From contig JAOVFP010000021.1 in the NCBI GenBank assembly GCA_025738555.1, positions 2,046,001-2,110,000 of the forward strand: a stretch of DNA of 64,000 nt, in the 5' to 3' direction. Within the stretch, counting starts at the first letter, position 1; each line of letters begins with the position of its first letter. The DNA is from Cyathus striatus. Taxonomy: Eukaryota > Basidiomycota > Agaricomycetes > Agaricales > Nidulariaceae. Below, one piece after another: positions 47,669 through 59,198 of this stretch. Both the position numbers and the translations under genes were made by a program. Below the pieces are notes generated by a model that saw only the letters and a list, made by a program, of their open reading frames with translations, was not told where the DNA came from and searched no databases.

Positions 47669-47815
47669 CCCATACAAAGCAGGCCCTGATCCGAAGCAAT
47701 GCCGAGCGATCGACCCCTCAAACCCACATAAACCCTAATACCTAAAGGTAGTGGGAATAACTCAATGTTTGAATCTGATTAGATTGTACACGAGCTGTTA
47801 GACAGAGAAAATCTG
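47669..47815 (+). repeat. direct repeat, left copy
   Basis: The sequence from ccatacaaagcaggccctga through aggtagtgggaataactcaa to ctgttagacagagaaaatct recurs in the same orientation at about 49572-49734. Only a few mismatches and one insertion separate them. Confidence 0.8.
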
Positions 47816-49571
47816 ATAATAAGGCCGGCAAGCGGCAGGGCCCACTACCTTCCCCTGTCGCTCTGTCTTTAGTGGGCTTTCACTGGTAGGTTTAGGAAGG
47901 CTGACAACGGATGATCCAGATGATCGAGTCTTTGTTTGACGGACTCAAGTCTGTAAGAATTACTGGCAAACATTATTAGGGAAAGGAAAGAAGAACGGAT
48001 GTTAGTAATGAATATACCACGTTCCCTATAAACTAGTTACATCATATTTTGCGATAGCAGCAATGTCACAAAACCGATGACTGATCGACGAATTGAGGAG
48101 CACTTTATTATTACATTTACTTCCAGAGATTGTACTCTAAGAGATCATACCCCTCTTTTACCAATTTGTAGGTGTATATTAGCCAATAATTTGTACACAC
48201 AAATCGTACATTAACTTAAATAAACAGTAAAAAGGTAATGGTTTTGACAGTGTAATTGCATTAACAACGAACAATGAAAACCAACAAGAAATACATGTCA
48301 TGAATATAGACTTGGAAGGTAATAAAATGAACATAGACAGGCACACCAGAGTGAAGAATGGAAGGAATACTGAGATTGCGAAAGTGAGAGAGCAGAGGAA
48401 GGACAGAGGCAAAGAACAGGATCTCATATTCACTACACTGTCCATCACACCCAACGTTTAAACATGATTACATCCTGGTGTCTTTCTTCTCGCCCCCTCC
48501 CTCCCCTCTCCATCCCCCATGCTAATCTCATCCCTCATGTCGACCTAATCCCCTACATTTTCTTGTCATCCCCCCCATTCTCCTCACATCACCGATATCT
48601 TTGCCCCACCGAACTCCACCAAGTCCCAATATATTCTTGTGGTTGAAGAGCCAGTGGAGACGCTTACATATGTCTATGGTTATATACCTTGACGAGTGTT
48701 CCCACTTTGCTCTGCAGACACTGTATTGATTTTGCTGGGATAGTTTTTAACTTTGGGTGCAGAAGGCTTCATGAAACCGGGAAAGGGGAAGATTGTAGGA
48801 GGATGAGTATGATATCTTCTGCCAGGAGCTGGTATTTAGAGGAGAGGAGTAGGGAGCAGAGTAGTGAGATGCCGTATTTCGGCATCGTTGCTTTTCTTTG
48901 TGAGGGGTTAGTTTTGTATGGTAAAGAAAAGGAGGGGAGGGGGGTCTCACTTACCAATAGTGGATTGGAATGTTTGGTTCCTGCTGAGAAGTAGAGTGCA
49001 CTTGTGAGGCCAGAGTTACAAGGGGATTGTGGGTTGTTCATATTAGAGAGGTGTCTGGCCAGCTTTTTATAATATCTGTTAGATGAAAGAATGAAGCAAG
49101 GAGGAAAGGAGGAAGGAAGGAAGGGAGGTACTAAACCAAAGGCTAAGTCTGCACAGGCCCCCCCCTCCCCATACCCAATTCAACCTTAACAGGTGTCATA
49201 TGATCGACCTCTCCCAGTACAGGTCTACACTCAGTCTACACACACACCTCATTCTGTGTGCTGTTTTGGTATTGTGGTGGATTTAATGGGTAGCACTTAG
49301 CAAAAAGGAGAAATGGACTCTGGAGGAGAGAGCAGCAAGGAGTGGCAAGCAGAGAGGAAAAGAGCTGACACAGGACAATTAGAGCACAGGAGCAGAAACA
49401 GTAGGCAGTGAAAGAGACAATGCTGACTATCGACGTGCCCACTGAAGATGTTGGCAATATTGCCAGGGGATGTGACCATTACAAGAAAAACACAGATATA
49501 TAGAGGATTGTACAAGCACAACGAGCTAACACCTAATGTTCAGTAGGGTACAAACAACAGTAAACTTATAA
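47816..49571. other. region between the two direct repeats
   Basis: About 1.75 kb with no recognisable retrotransposon or transposase coding. Pyrimidine-rich near 48480-48620 and purine-rich near 49090-49130. Confidence 0.4.
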
Positions 49572-49734
49572 CCATACAGAGCAGGTTCTGATCCGAAGCA
49601 ATGCCAAGTGATCGGCCTGCAAAGTGCATTTTCCAATGACCTACATAAACCCTACTACCTATAAAGGTAGTGGGAATAACTCAATGTTTGAATCTGATTA
49701 GATTGTACATGAGCTGTTAGACAGAGAAAATCTG
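49572..49734 (+). repeat. direct repeat, right copy
   Basis: It is the partner of 47669-47815, sharing gatccgaagcaatgcc, gtagtgggaataactcaatg and gctgttagacagagaaaatc. The pair could be LTRs of a decayed element or a segmental duplication; no TG...CA boundaries with target duplications were found. Confidence 0.8.
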
Positions 49735-50404
49735 GGCAGGCCCAGTAGGGTAGAAATATTTAGTTTAAATGTAGGTTATTGCACAAGCTATCTACACCAT
49801 TCATATGTATTTGTATACTACAAATTTGCAGAAAGGGGACATGAATTAGTTTATTGTACAGATACTAAATAAAGCCGACTCAAGTATGGGACGTGAAAAC
49901 ATACCAACTGAAGACTTTCCGATTGGTTAACAAAGGATAACCTTAATCTGTCTGATCTGAGGTGTGTAGTCCTTTTTCCAACCTTTCCCTCAACCTTTGC
50001 TTTTAACTTCTACTGCATGGATATTAGTAAATTTACTGCCACACTTCTCAATCTGCCTTTGATCTAACTACCATGGGGTAGATTATGAATAACAAGGCTT
50101 CGGGAACTAAAAGAATATGGCCAACACCAGTTCAACACTCCATGGTATAGATGAAGAATTCCAAAATAAATCTGGTGTAAGGCACAGAATACCAGTCTCC
50201 AAGCTCTTGAGTAAGCTGGAAATCTATATATATCTGGGGATTTCCAAGTCCTTCATTTAACCATGATATTTTTCTAGTTACTGCAAGTGCTCGTGAGATT
50301 TATGGTCGCGTCTGCTAAACCAATGTCACTAACAAATTACTTTACTATGAATGTTGCATCACTGTATGCACAATCTGATATTACAATTCCTATAGGATCT
50401 GTCT
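49735..50404. other. intergenic region, no gene recognised
   Basis: Short frames only; it leads into the foldback element. Confidence 0.4.
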
Positions 50405-50412
50405 ATAATATG

Positions 50413-51833
50413 AGTCATGGCTTCGATTCTGATTGATTGCTGTCAGTAAGCAGTGGGGCTGCAAACTGTTTTGTCACCCAGAGGGTGATTGATTTCAAAT
50501 ATGGTAGAACGAAATCAATTACTTACCATTTTAATAGTTTGAAATCATTGCTTGTATATAGAAGTGAATATAAATGAATCAATGCCAATTAGTACGAAAT
50601 CAATGAGATCAATCAATTAATTACATTAAGTAGAAATCAATCACAGTTCAATCTGAAATCATTAGAAACCATTAGAGTGAAATTAAAAAAGAAATCAATG
50701 AGAAATCAGTCAAAAATCAATGAATAACTCGAAATTATTAGGTACCCAACTACAGGATATACAAAGTACTAGGGTGGTTAACTATATACATATACTTACT
50801 TTAACTACTAGACCATGGGTCCTTTTCTAACAAGTAAACTTTACTCTATATTATACATACCTGGAGAGCGAAATCAATATTGAAATCAATTATTTGTACT
50901 TAGTTTAAGTTACATTTTGAAGTGAAATCATTGTTGAAATCAATCCTTTTGGACTTTGTAATATTATTGGTACAAGTTTGAAATAAATGGGAAGTAAATA
51001 CTAAAATCAATATATTATTTCATTCTATTCTATAGCCTTCACAGAGGTGCACTAGTTTCAAAAATGGTAGAATGATGTAATCACGTGACCAGGTATCTAA
51101 GCTGCAGTATTATTAATATAATGCTTTTTACATAATATGCGCATTTATGTATGATGAAAATAAATATAAGACAAGTATTGAAATAACATTGAATTTAGGA
51201 TTGATTTTTACATTAATTTCCCATTGATTTCCCTTGGAATTTACATTGATCTCCTCAATGATTTCAAACTTGTACCAATAATATTACAAAGTCCAAAAGG
51301 ATTGATTTCAGCAATGATTTCACTTCAAAATGTAACTTAAACTAAGTACAAATGATTGATTTCAATATTGATTTCGCTCTCCAGGTATGTATAATATAGA
51401 GTAAAGTTTACTTGTTAGAAAAGGACCCATGGTCTAGTAGTTAAAGTAAGTATATGTATATAGTTAACCACCCTAGTACTTTGTATATCCTGTAGTTGGG
51501 TACCTAATAATTTCGAGTTATTCATTGATTTTTGACTGATTTCTCATTGATTTCTTTTTTAATTTCACTCTAATGGTTTCTAATGATTTCAGATTGAACT
51601 GTGATTGATTTCTACTTAATGTAATTAATTGATTGATCTCATTGATTTCGTACTAATTGGCATTGATTCATTTATATTCACTTCTATATACAAGCAATGA
51701 TTTCAAACTATTAAAATGGTAAGTAATTGATTTCGTTCTACCATATTTGAAATCAATCACCCTCTCGGTGACAAAACAGTTCACAGCCCCGCTGCTTACT
51801 GACAGCGATCAATCAGAATCGAAGCCACTGGTG
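50413..51833. mobile_element. foldback (giant palindrome) hAT-type MITE, 1.42 kb
   Basis: Arms of about 570 bp (50413-50985 and 51262-51833) are inverted copies around a spacer of about 275 bp. The ends share TGGCTTCGATTCTGATTGAT with the foldback element at 12980-13854 and have the same outer bases (left AGTC, right CTGGTG). The flanking octamers ATAATATG (50405-50412) and ATAATACA (51834-51841) match at six of eight positions, a slightly decayed duplication. The arms are made largely of GAAATCAAT words. No coding sequence is seen. Confidence 0.9.
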
Positions 51834-51841
51834 ATAATACA

Positions 51842-52465
51842 CATTTTCTGGTTTGGGTCACGGCTGCATGGAAGGTTTGTGCTCTGGTCCCTGGTCGACT
51901 ATAATATATGTACTGCCCATAAGTAAAAATAAACCACCTTGTACCTGATTTTGTTATTAAATTTCACTTCACGTGGGGCCCTGACTCATATGGTGTTCTC
52001 TGACATTTCACATAGCTGCTTAAACACGTTAATTGTTCTTACTGACTTTCAATCTTGACATGCGACATGTGAACAATGTCGTAGATGTACATGTTCTTCT
52101 ACTTCCTGAATGCGAAATGGTATCAAATCAGTGCCTTATCCCATATGAAATCTCAATAAAGCATAAATATGCATATGACTCTCCAGGGTACAAGGTACAA
52201 TGATGATCTTTGCCCGCATACTATATTTTAAGCCAAACACATCAGCAAGATACATCTTGCCAGCACGGAACTCTGTATCTCCATGCCTTGGAAGGCAGAT
52301 TGTCCAGGAACATTGAAGCTAGAACAGTCTTCATAATGAATAGTTTACTATTATGTTTGTAAATGTAGGTAATTCTTTATTACCGCTCTCTACATATAAA
52401 AGCTGAGGAGGCAAGTCCATATTTCAGCACTCAGCACTCTCGGCTTCGAAAGCTACTTGAGCATC
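51842..52465. promoter_or_regulatory. upstream region of the secreted protein gene, with TATA box
   Basis: A TATAAA at 52395-52400 lies about 66 bp before the ATG at 52466, and tttcagcactcagcactct around 52421-52440 fits a transcription start. The rest shows no gene. Confidence 0.6.
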
Positions 52466-53130
52466 ATGTTTGCATCACTAACTGGTAAGGAGTTCATTTC
52501 TCTTCGTGCTCATGGTATTGAAAGTAACCACTGCATCTAGGATTTACTTCTACTATGTTGCTTCTTGCAACATGCGCAGCGACTGCTAATGCAGCTCTGA
52601 ATTTCACTGGTGCTTCTTGGATCTGGTCCAGCAAAGAAGCAAGAGGCACAATCGTAAACCTCCCCCTTGTACAACGTGCATTCCACAAAGATTTCAGCAC
52701 CAGCCTTCTCAAACTCCCCACCTCCGTCGAAATCATCATTACAGCCGATGATGCGTACACCCTTTTCATAAACGGAGCACAGGTCGGAAGTAGAGTCAGC
52801 TGGGGGATCCCGCAGTACTTCTGCGTCAGGACTACCCCAGCTGACATTGAAACCATCTTTGGGAATCGCGTTGTTATTGCTGTTGATGTTGCTAATGCTG
52901 TTGCCAGTTCCCCCGCAGGCCTCCTTGCATCTGTGAAAATTAACTATTCGGGTGGAGGTTCTGACCAGTTTGTTACGGATGCAAGCTGGGTATCAAATCA
53001 GAATGTCGAAAGCAGATTCCAGGATATCAATTTGGATGATAGTAGTTGGACTCCTGTGGTCGTCAAGGAAGCTTTTGGAGGTCCTTGGGGTAGTCTTCCG
53101 CCGCCAGCCAGCCAGACCTGCCCCACTTAG
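52466..53130 (+). CDS. secreted galactose-binding-like beta-sandwich protein
   Basis: Exons 52466-52484 and 52541-53130 (56-nt GT-AG intron) give 202 aa. The start MFASLTGFTSTMLLLATCAA is a signal peptide, cleaved probably near ANA. The mature part begins NFTGASWIWSSKEA and contains FHKDF, ITADDAYTLFINGAQVG, VIAVDVANAV, PAGLLASVKINYSGG and DDSSWTPVVV. This is the pattern of the galactose-binding-like (jelly-roll) domain found in basidiomycete secreted proteins and at the N-terminus of some glycoside hydrolases. No catalytic domain follows, so it may bind carbohydrate or be a wall protein. A second in-frame ATG in exon 2 exists, but it would give a poorer signal sequence and ignore the clean first intron. 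Confidence 0.85.
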
Positions 53131-53659
53131 GAAGAATACTTGCTGGATTATTCTGTTTCGTGTAATAACTCCTGCACTCTTTACAATGCATCACCAATTT
53201 TTCATCCCAGTTTTAGGTAATCGAGAGGAGGAAGCGCATACGGGACCACGGGACAGGGTCCTGGTCACCAGGAGAACGAAGTGAACAGAGGAAAGTGTAG
53301 ATTAGACAATTGATATCCATATGGTTGACCACTGGCGGCCACCACTCCTGAATCGCTCCGAATCACATATCACGTATCCCCGCGCGATGGGTCTAGTACA
53401 ACATGCAGGGCAGGGATTGAAGTCTGGCAGGGTTTGCTTTTGGGAGAAAGACGCATGAGGGAACAGAGGGCTTTACGGGGGAAGGATCGTTCCGATCTGT
53501 AAATATGATAGCATTAGCGTCCATGCTACAGAAAAGACAAACGAGAATGCTTACCGCCAGAGAACTAGATTCGACAACCCCATGAGTGAACAATACCGAC
53601 GTCCCCCATCTTCTATCACCTCCCTCTCTTCCCCCTACGTCCCACCAAACCTCACAACC
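53131..53659. other. 3' flank and duplicated fragments
   Basis: The stretch near 53221-53270 (aggaagcgcatacgggacca) resembles 44885-44925, and 53400-53460 (agattgaagt / cagggattgaagtct then tgcttttgggagaaag) resembles 44620-44670. These belong to the ASCC1-like duplication rather than to a new gene. Confidence 0.45.
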
Positions 53660-55409
53660 CCCTCACATATACCCCCCGCCAGGCGCATAGCTACCCATGC
53701 GCCACAGCTCGACCGTGCGCACGTCGTATGTTCCTATTGTTATCTTTAGAGTTTTGGGAAGTTGCATACGGGGTGGTTTGGATTTGAGTGGGGGGTGTAG
53801 GGAGGGTGGGGAGGGTGGGGGTTAGGTCTGAGAGGGATGGGAATGTTTCTTCTTCGGGAGGAGGGGATGTGTCTTCAGGGGGAAGAGAAGGGGCGGCTGT
53901 GAGCGTGGTTTAAGTGGTGCTGGTGCCTGTAGTTGAAGTAGAAGACTCCACCAACACCCATACACTCTCCCTTTCTCGAGTTCCAGAATCGCCAGCCGTA
54001 GCAATAGCAGCAGCTACCGCCTCTTCTGTAGTCGAAGTGGTAGTTTCTAACACTCGTACACTCTCCCTTTCTCGAGCTCCAGAATCGCCCGACGTAGCAG
54101 TAGCAGTATGACTAGCCGCCTCCTCTCCATCTCCTTCATCGGCCTTAATCACCCCACACGCCCTCGAATTCAAAATATCTGTATACGAGAATGGAAGTCA
54201 GACGTTGCGAGGATGCCGATGGGACGTATTGATGATTGTACAGTGCAGCTGGACACGTGTTAGCTCCTTACTCTGAAGGAAAGGTAGAAGGGGGGCATAC
54301 GGTTAGAGGACGGGTTTCTAGCATGTACCCTTCCCGCCTAAACGTCTGATGAACCATATCTACCTTTCATTAGCTAGCTAACGAATAAAAAGGAGAGAAG
54401 AACATACCAGCAACACCCCGCAACCTCTCCCCCTCCTCGCCATCCACACCTGTCCCTTCTTTTCGCCTGTCAGCTTGAGGGCGTGCAGGGTGTCTAGGGT
54501 GATTTTTACGCTTGGACGGCCGGAGAGGATGACGTTGAGGTGGGGTTGGAGTGATAGAGCTGTTTTTATTGTTTTTGGTGTGGGTGCTTGTTCTCCTTCG
54601 GCTTTTGATGCGGATCTTCCTTGTGGTGAGGGATTCGGGGAAGGGGAAGGAGGGTTGGAGGCGCATTACGCCCAGTGTGAGATGCAGCCTTCGAGGGTTG
54701 ATGATAATGCTTTCGTCTATTCCTGCAATTGGGGGTGTATGTTCGGGGAGTGCAGATTGGAAAGCAGAGATTTTTGTGCGTAGGGTTGCGTGGCTGTGCT
54801 GTGCGTGTGCGGTGTTAGCCTATGTTGTCCTGCTGAGGGGAAGGGAGAAGCGTACGAGTGGTAGTGCCAGAACTATCATGGCGGCAAGGCAGGGCGTGTA
54901 AGTAAGAAATCGTCGGAGAAAGGGAAAAGGACATACAGTGAGTTGGACGAGGTGCTCGTTGTTGTTGAACACGAGGTTTGTCTCCCTATCCCTGCCCTGA
55001 AGCAACATATCCACCTCTTTGGCCCCCACCCCATCCGCTCCAGTTAGATACACTTCTGCTTCTCCATGGTCTTCCCCCTCATCCTCTGCCTCGTCCTCTT
55101 CCTTTGGGACCGTTGTCTGTGCTTGGAACTAGGTCAGATGACATGAGTGTGCACCTGGGTTGGTAATCGTGTTAGTAAGTGAAGGTAAGGTAAGTAGTGG
55201 GACTTACAACGTTCTGGTTGATATGCAGACTTGTACGTGGATGGGGGAGGGAGCGGAAGTTCGGATGGTAGGTGAATGTGGTCCATTCGTACGGAAAGGC
55301 ACCTTAGGGTAGAGTGACAACCGAAGAACGGAGGTTCGGATGACTTCATATTATGTAAGAATTTTGAGGCTGGCGGCAGTTGAGCGGCGCTGAGTCGCTG
55401 ACGAAGCAC
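53660..55409 (-). pseudogene. degenerate ASCC1-like gene, copy B
   Basis: On the minus strand the N-terminal part reads GPKGRGRGRG, NWSGWGGGQRGGYVASGQG and RAPRPTH just before a GTATGT donor, but with in-frame stops after GRGRGRG and SGQG. The next exon has GIDESIIINPRRLHLTLGVM: HLTLG is the first HxTx motif of a 2H phosphoesterase. A frame change is needed to reach TIKTALSLQPHLNVILSGRP and ITLDTLHALKL. The C-terminus TYDVRTVELWRMGSYAPGGG hits a stop earlier than copy A. Between them a duplicated segment (SGDSGARERESVRVL, then SGTRERESVWVL) has expanded. By family this is the ASCC1/AKAP7-type domain; the gene is no longer intact. Confidence 0.6.
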
Positions 55410-56906
55410 CTAGTTCGTCCTTGCTTCGTCCCTTCTCCCGCCCTTCTCCCTTCCCCCCCGTTTTAGTCTGTTCCCTCTCCCTTTCCTCATCAACTCTTTG
55501 TATCGTTTCATATTTCAAAACTTCCACTAGCTGTCGAGTGGGGCACTCGACCACTACGTATATGCACTACAAGTAATGTCGCAGCCATTCTGATATTTAC
55601 TTTACTCTGTATGTACGGTATGTACGAGGACGTACGCATGACTTTCAACTGATATGGTTAAGCGCTCAACGTTAAGCGCTAATGAAAACTTTGAAAAGAG
55701 TCTTGCTCTTAATTTATCTGCATTGCAATGTTTCGGTATACATTTAGAACGACATGAAATTGTGACGGAATCGCGAAACCAGAAAAATTGATTGTTGGTT
55801 GACTCTGGACAGGCAGGATCACCCAAGATCGCTGTCGGAACACGCTGACCAGACACCTCCAAACACTGACACTAAAGCCTGTACTACCATAGGCTGTAGT
55901 TCTTCGTATGAGGGATTCCGGGGTCATGTATTTATGTTAGGCTCTGGAGGATGGTGATATGTTCTCATTTGAAGAAATGAATATTTGGCTTTAGTAAATC
56001 GGGTGTTTACGTATTACTCAGTTCTGATCGGAAACATGATCTTACATGCATATAGGAAGCTCTTTGGCAGCTTTGACCAAAATGTATGATTGTTATTTGA
56101 AACTAAGGGTACGTGGTAGTGAGTAGGAAAGAATTTGGTAAAGGACAGCATATAGTATAGAATGACTCCACACGAGGCAACCGAGGTAATGAAGACCGCA
56201 CTTTGCAGTGAAGGCAGAATTCCTGCTCCGCACTACATATACCCAGGGAAAAGATCTGTGAAGCCCATATATTCAAGCATCAAGTCGCTCAAGTCATCGT
56301 CATAAGGGTGTTGGTTAGCATTTATTCCACCGTCGCGAGTATCTTTATCGGTATCTCAACCATTCATAGGATCGTTAACATCCCGAATTCGGATAACTTA
56401 CATGGGAAACTCGTGGGTAAGATTTATTTTGATAAAACGATTTCCAGGCTCCGAATTGCTGATACTCCCCGGTGTGGTGTAAAGGTAGATGGAATTCTCC
56501 ACTTTAAGGATATCAATAGCATCAGTACCGGAATATTTGCGAACTAGAATGATGATCGTATTGTTTTTTACAGTAATGATTGGGTTGGGAAGGACGGTAC
56601 GGTATTCATACCGAGGCATACATAGTCAAGGTAACATATACAAGTTAAGCATGCGGAGTTGAAAGTGGTCGGCCGTTGAACACGGCAATTTGAAACAAAT
56701 TCGAAGCAAGAAACACGTGGTACAGTGATAGTTTAAGCAAGAAAGATACCTAAAATCTTTCAATCGTATGAAGTCGACATAGAGATACTTTGTTCGCTGG
56801 GGGAAGATCATATCAATTTATGTTATAAAATATATAAATGATAACATACCATGAAGTACATCCTACCAGCTTGACTGGCATGGAGTGGTTTAAAGCCATC
56901 TTTGTA
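55410..56906. other. intergenic / downstream of truncated Argonaute
   Basis: Short frames only. PAZ, MID and PIWI sequence, which should lie here if the Argonaute were complete, is absent. An inverted copy of the double-hairpin repeat is at about 56161-56235. Confidence 0.45.
56161..56235 (-). repeat. dispersed double-hairpin repeat, copy 3 (inverted)
   Basis: On the minus strand it reads ggagcaggaattctgccttc, then actgcaaagtgcggtcttca. The first hairpin is GCAGAATTCTGC-like and the second GCAaaGTGCgg. The order equals that of copies at 37374 and 57870. Confidence 0.7.
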
Positions 56907-57760
56907 CTACTGTAGAATCCTCCAGTGCGCATCTGTGCTATTCGTATCCTCGTCGCTGATGTTGAACCTAGGCCCGTAATGATTCTTGGCCTGCGCATAG
57001 ACGATGTCGGCATCTAATAGTATATGCCCGATTTGTTTTGCCAATGTAAGTCGGATTTTAAATATACGTGGAGATCGTCCAGCTGCAGTGGAAACGGGGA
57101 TATCGAACTTCAGGCAGGTTATATGAATAAAACGGCGTAGCAAGGTGTTCATAATAACATACCTCCGCGGTATCGTGGCTTCCAAGATTCAGTTTGTGGC
57201 TGGCGAACATATTCTTGCGGCCATCGTAGACCGCTTCAGGTATGAAGATATCGGGTTTAATATTAAATTGGAGATCCTTCACGAGCTCAAAGTTGACCTT
57301 AGGACCGGTTATGTCTACCTCCCCTTTCGGGGTCATAATAACTATACAGATATTAAGAAAATGAAATGCAACACAAATATGGAGAATATACATACCCACT
57401 GTATGCTATATAAGACACCCGTCAGAATAAATTAACAGTGGGCGCTTACCATTATAGTGGTAAATGTTAGATTGTGGTAGAGTCATATTATACGCATTCG
57501 CAACAATTTTGATCAGTCGTCCGGCACTACCAAACTCACCACGCTTAACACCAATAGCCTTGACGTGCGCTTATAATATAACGCGTATCTTCATAAAGGT
57601 CAAAATGAATATCTTATCTATAAAACTCACCCGCTGTGCTTGGTATCCCAACGTTCACGCCTCCACGAACGGTTCCACCACTACGACCAGATCCACCGGT
57701 AGTACGTGCTGTACTACCCTGTGGGCCCTGAGCGCGTGTTGGAGCTTTTCGTGGCGGCAT
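56907..57760 (-). pseudogene. truncated Argonaute (N-terminal region only)
   Basis: Exon 1 (57631-57760) encodes MPPRKAPTRAQGPQG and a Gly/Arg-rich leader typical of mushroom Argonautes. Exon 2 (57450-57569) gives HVKAIGVKRGEFGSAGRLIK...IYHYN, exon 3 (57163-57341) IMTPKGEVDITG...PEAVYDGRKNMFASHKLNL, and exon 4 (from about 57107) FDIPVSTAAGRSPRIFKIRLT up to a stop at 56907. These are the ArgoN domain and the start of the linker. The PAZ, MID and PIWI domains, including the slicer catalytic residues, are missing. The four exons themselves splice cleanly with conserved phases and have no internal stop, so the truncation, rather than decay, is the main lesion. A weak splice continuation after 56910 was considered but leads to no Argonaute sequence. 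Confidence 0.8.
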
Positions 57761-58293
57761 GGTTTGGCAAAAAGCAAAGCTTGAAACAGTATTTCAAAGT
57801 GGGGGTTGATTGGAAGAAGGCGATGGGGGGGCATTGCGCATTTATGTACCCTGTAGGCTGTCATCGGCGGTGTAAAGCAGGTGTCCTGCCTTCACGGCAA
57901 AATGCGGATTTCATTCCTTGTACGTGTCCACTCACATAACCTTCTTCACCAGCAATGTACCATGCATAACCAAATATGTACCGTACATTGTACCATGCGT
58001 ACCGTAAATAGTAACATATAATTTTTGATGTACTACACAGTGCCGTCAAAAATCACTAGCCCATACGTCGATGACTTCGTTTTCAGCGTCAATGTGATAT
58101 AACTGCCTCATGCCGCAGCATACGCAGTCGATAAGGTTCTATGTCATGAATCAAGGTTGAAAATCTTCTGTATTGCCAATGCGGACGTGTTATCACAGCA
58201 TGGGCCAAGTCTAATCAAGACAATTTATCCTTTATTACGAATTCCAGCCTACGTTAAAAATCACTGCTTAGCCATAGGAGTATTAGACTGCTC
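57761..58293. other. intergenic region upstream of truncated Argonaute
   Basis: It contains a copy of the double-hairpin repeat at about 57870-57950 only about 110 bp from the Argona​ute start. No gene. Confidence 0.4.
57870..57950 (+). repeat. dispersed double-hairpin repeat, copy 4
   Basis: It reads gtaaagcaggtgtcctgcct, then tcacggcaaaatgcggattt and a distal ctcacataaccttc. It matches 37374-37466 in order and spacing. Confidence 0.75.
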
Positions 58294-59140
58294 TTATAAC
58301 AGCTTCACGAACTCCTCCGCGAAAGGCCGGGCGTTACTAGGTCCGTCTCCACTGACGAACTCACGGTCCCTAATAACATTATGCGTGAGAGGAACCGTGG
58401 CAACCTCCACATTCGCATCAGCTTCTCTCAGAACATCCTCGACCTTACCGATAAGCTTCGCACCCCGCATCATCTCATTGCGTGTTTCCTCCTTATCGGC
58501 GTAGCATGTTATTCGATAGCCCTTGTAAATGAACCCTCCATCTGAGAGTTGGGTGGACATGAGGGCAATGGTGCCGTGGCAGATTACGCCTGTGGCTTTT
58601 CCTGTGGAGTGGAAGTGTGATAAGATGTGATCTAGTCCACGGTTTGAACCTAGATCGCCCATGGGGCTGTGACCGCCTGGAATGAGGATTCCAGAGAGGG
58701 AGGGTAGTTTGTTGTCTGTGATTGATGAGAGGGACCGAGGATTTTAGATATTTTGCTCGAGTTTCTTTATGAGGTCGAGTTCGCGGTTTTTTTCTGCCCA
58801 GTTGCCCGCATGTTATGCTTTCAGTATAGGAATGCGTTGAAATTAGGGTGCACACGTACCAAAGAACCATACGGCGGAATTGGACATAGGATCCATTTGT
58901 GGAGCGTTGGCTTCTGGGGTAATGATTACTGGCTTATATCCTGCATCTAATAGCTTCATCAACGGCTGTGAGAGTTCTTTAAGGAAGAACTTAAAACACG
59001 CATGTAAGTATTGAGTACATCAGGAAGACATGAATCGTATTTGCATACCCGGTTTCTTGGTCGATTTTTCGTCCATCCTTTCTCTGCAGTGCGATAGAGT
59101 GGCAGCAGGAGAGGACGATGAGAATTTTTCATTTAGACAT
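58294..59140 (-). pseudogene. DJ-1/PfpI family pseudogene with two in-frame stops
   Basis: Exons at about 59049-59140, 58860-58989 and 58294-58793. The text KILIVLSCCHSIAL, LMKLLDAGYKPVIITPEANA, GILIPGGHSPMGDLGSNRGL, GVICHGTIALMS (nucleophile elbow Cys) and GDGPSNARPFAEEFVKLL at the C-terminus is that of the fungal DJ-1/PfpI-like glutamine amidotransferase superfamily. Codon 4 of the only plausible start (ATG TCT AAA TGA) is a stop, and a second in-frame TAA lies between LEQNI and NPRSLSSI at about 58746. The exon 1-2 junction also does not keep frame with the obvious GT-AG sites. A TATA box is still present upstream. The C-terminal half is well preserved, so inactivation is recent. Confidence 0.75.
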
Positions 59141-59198
59141 GTTGCGTATGTTTAAGATATTGTAATGTTATGGAGTGCGTGGACGGAGAACGTGGGTG

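Noticed and set aside
56398..56619. 73-codon frame as PAZ domain of the truncated Argonaute
   Set aside because: The text does not resemble PAZ and cannot be joined by clear splice sites.
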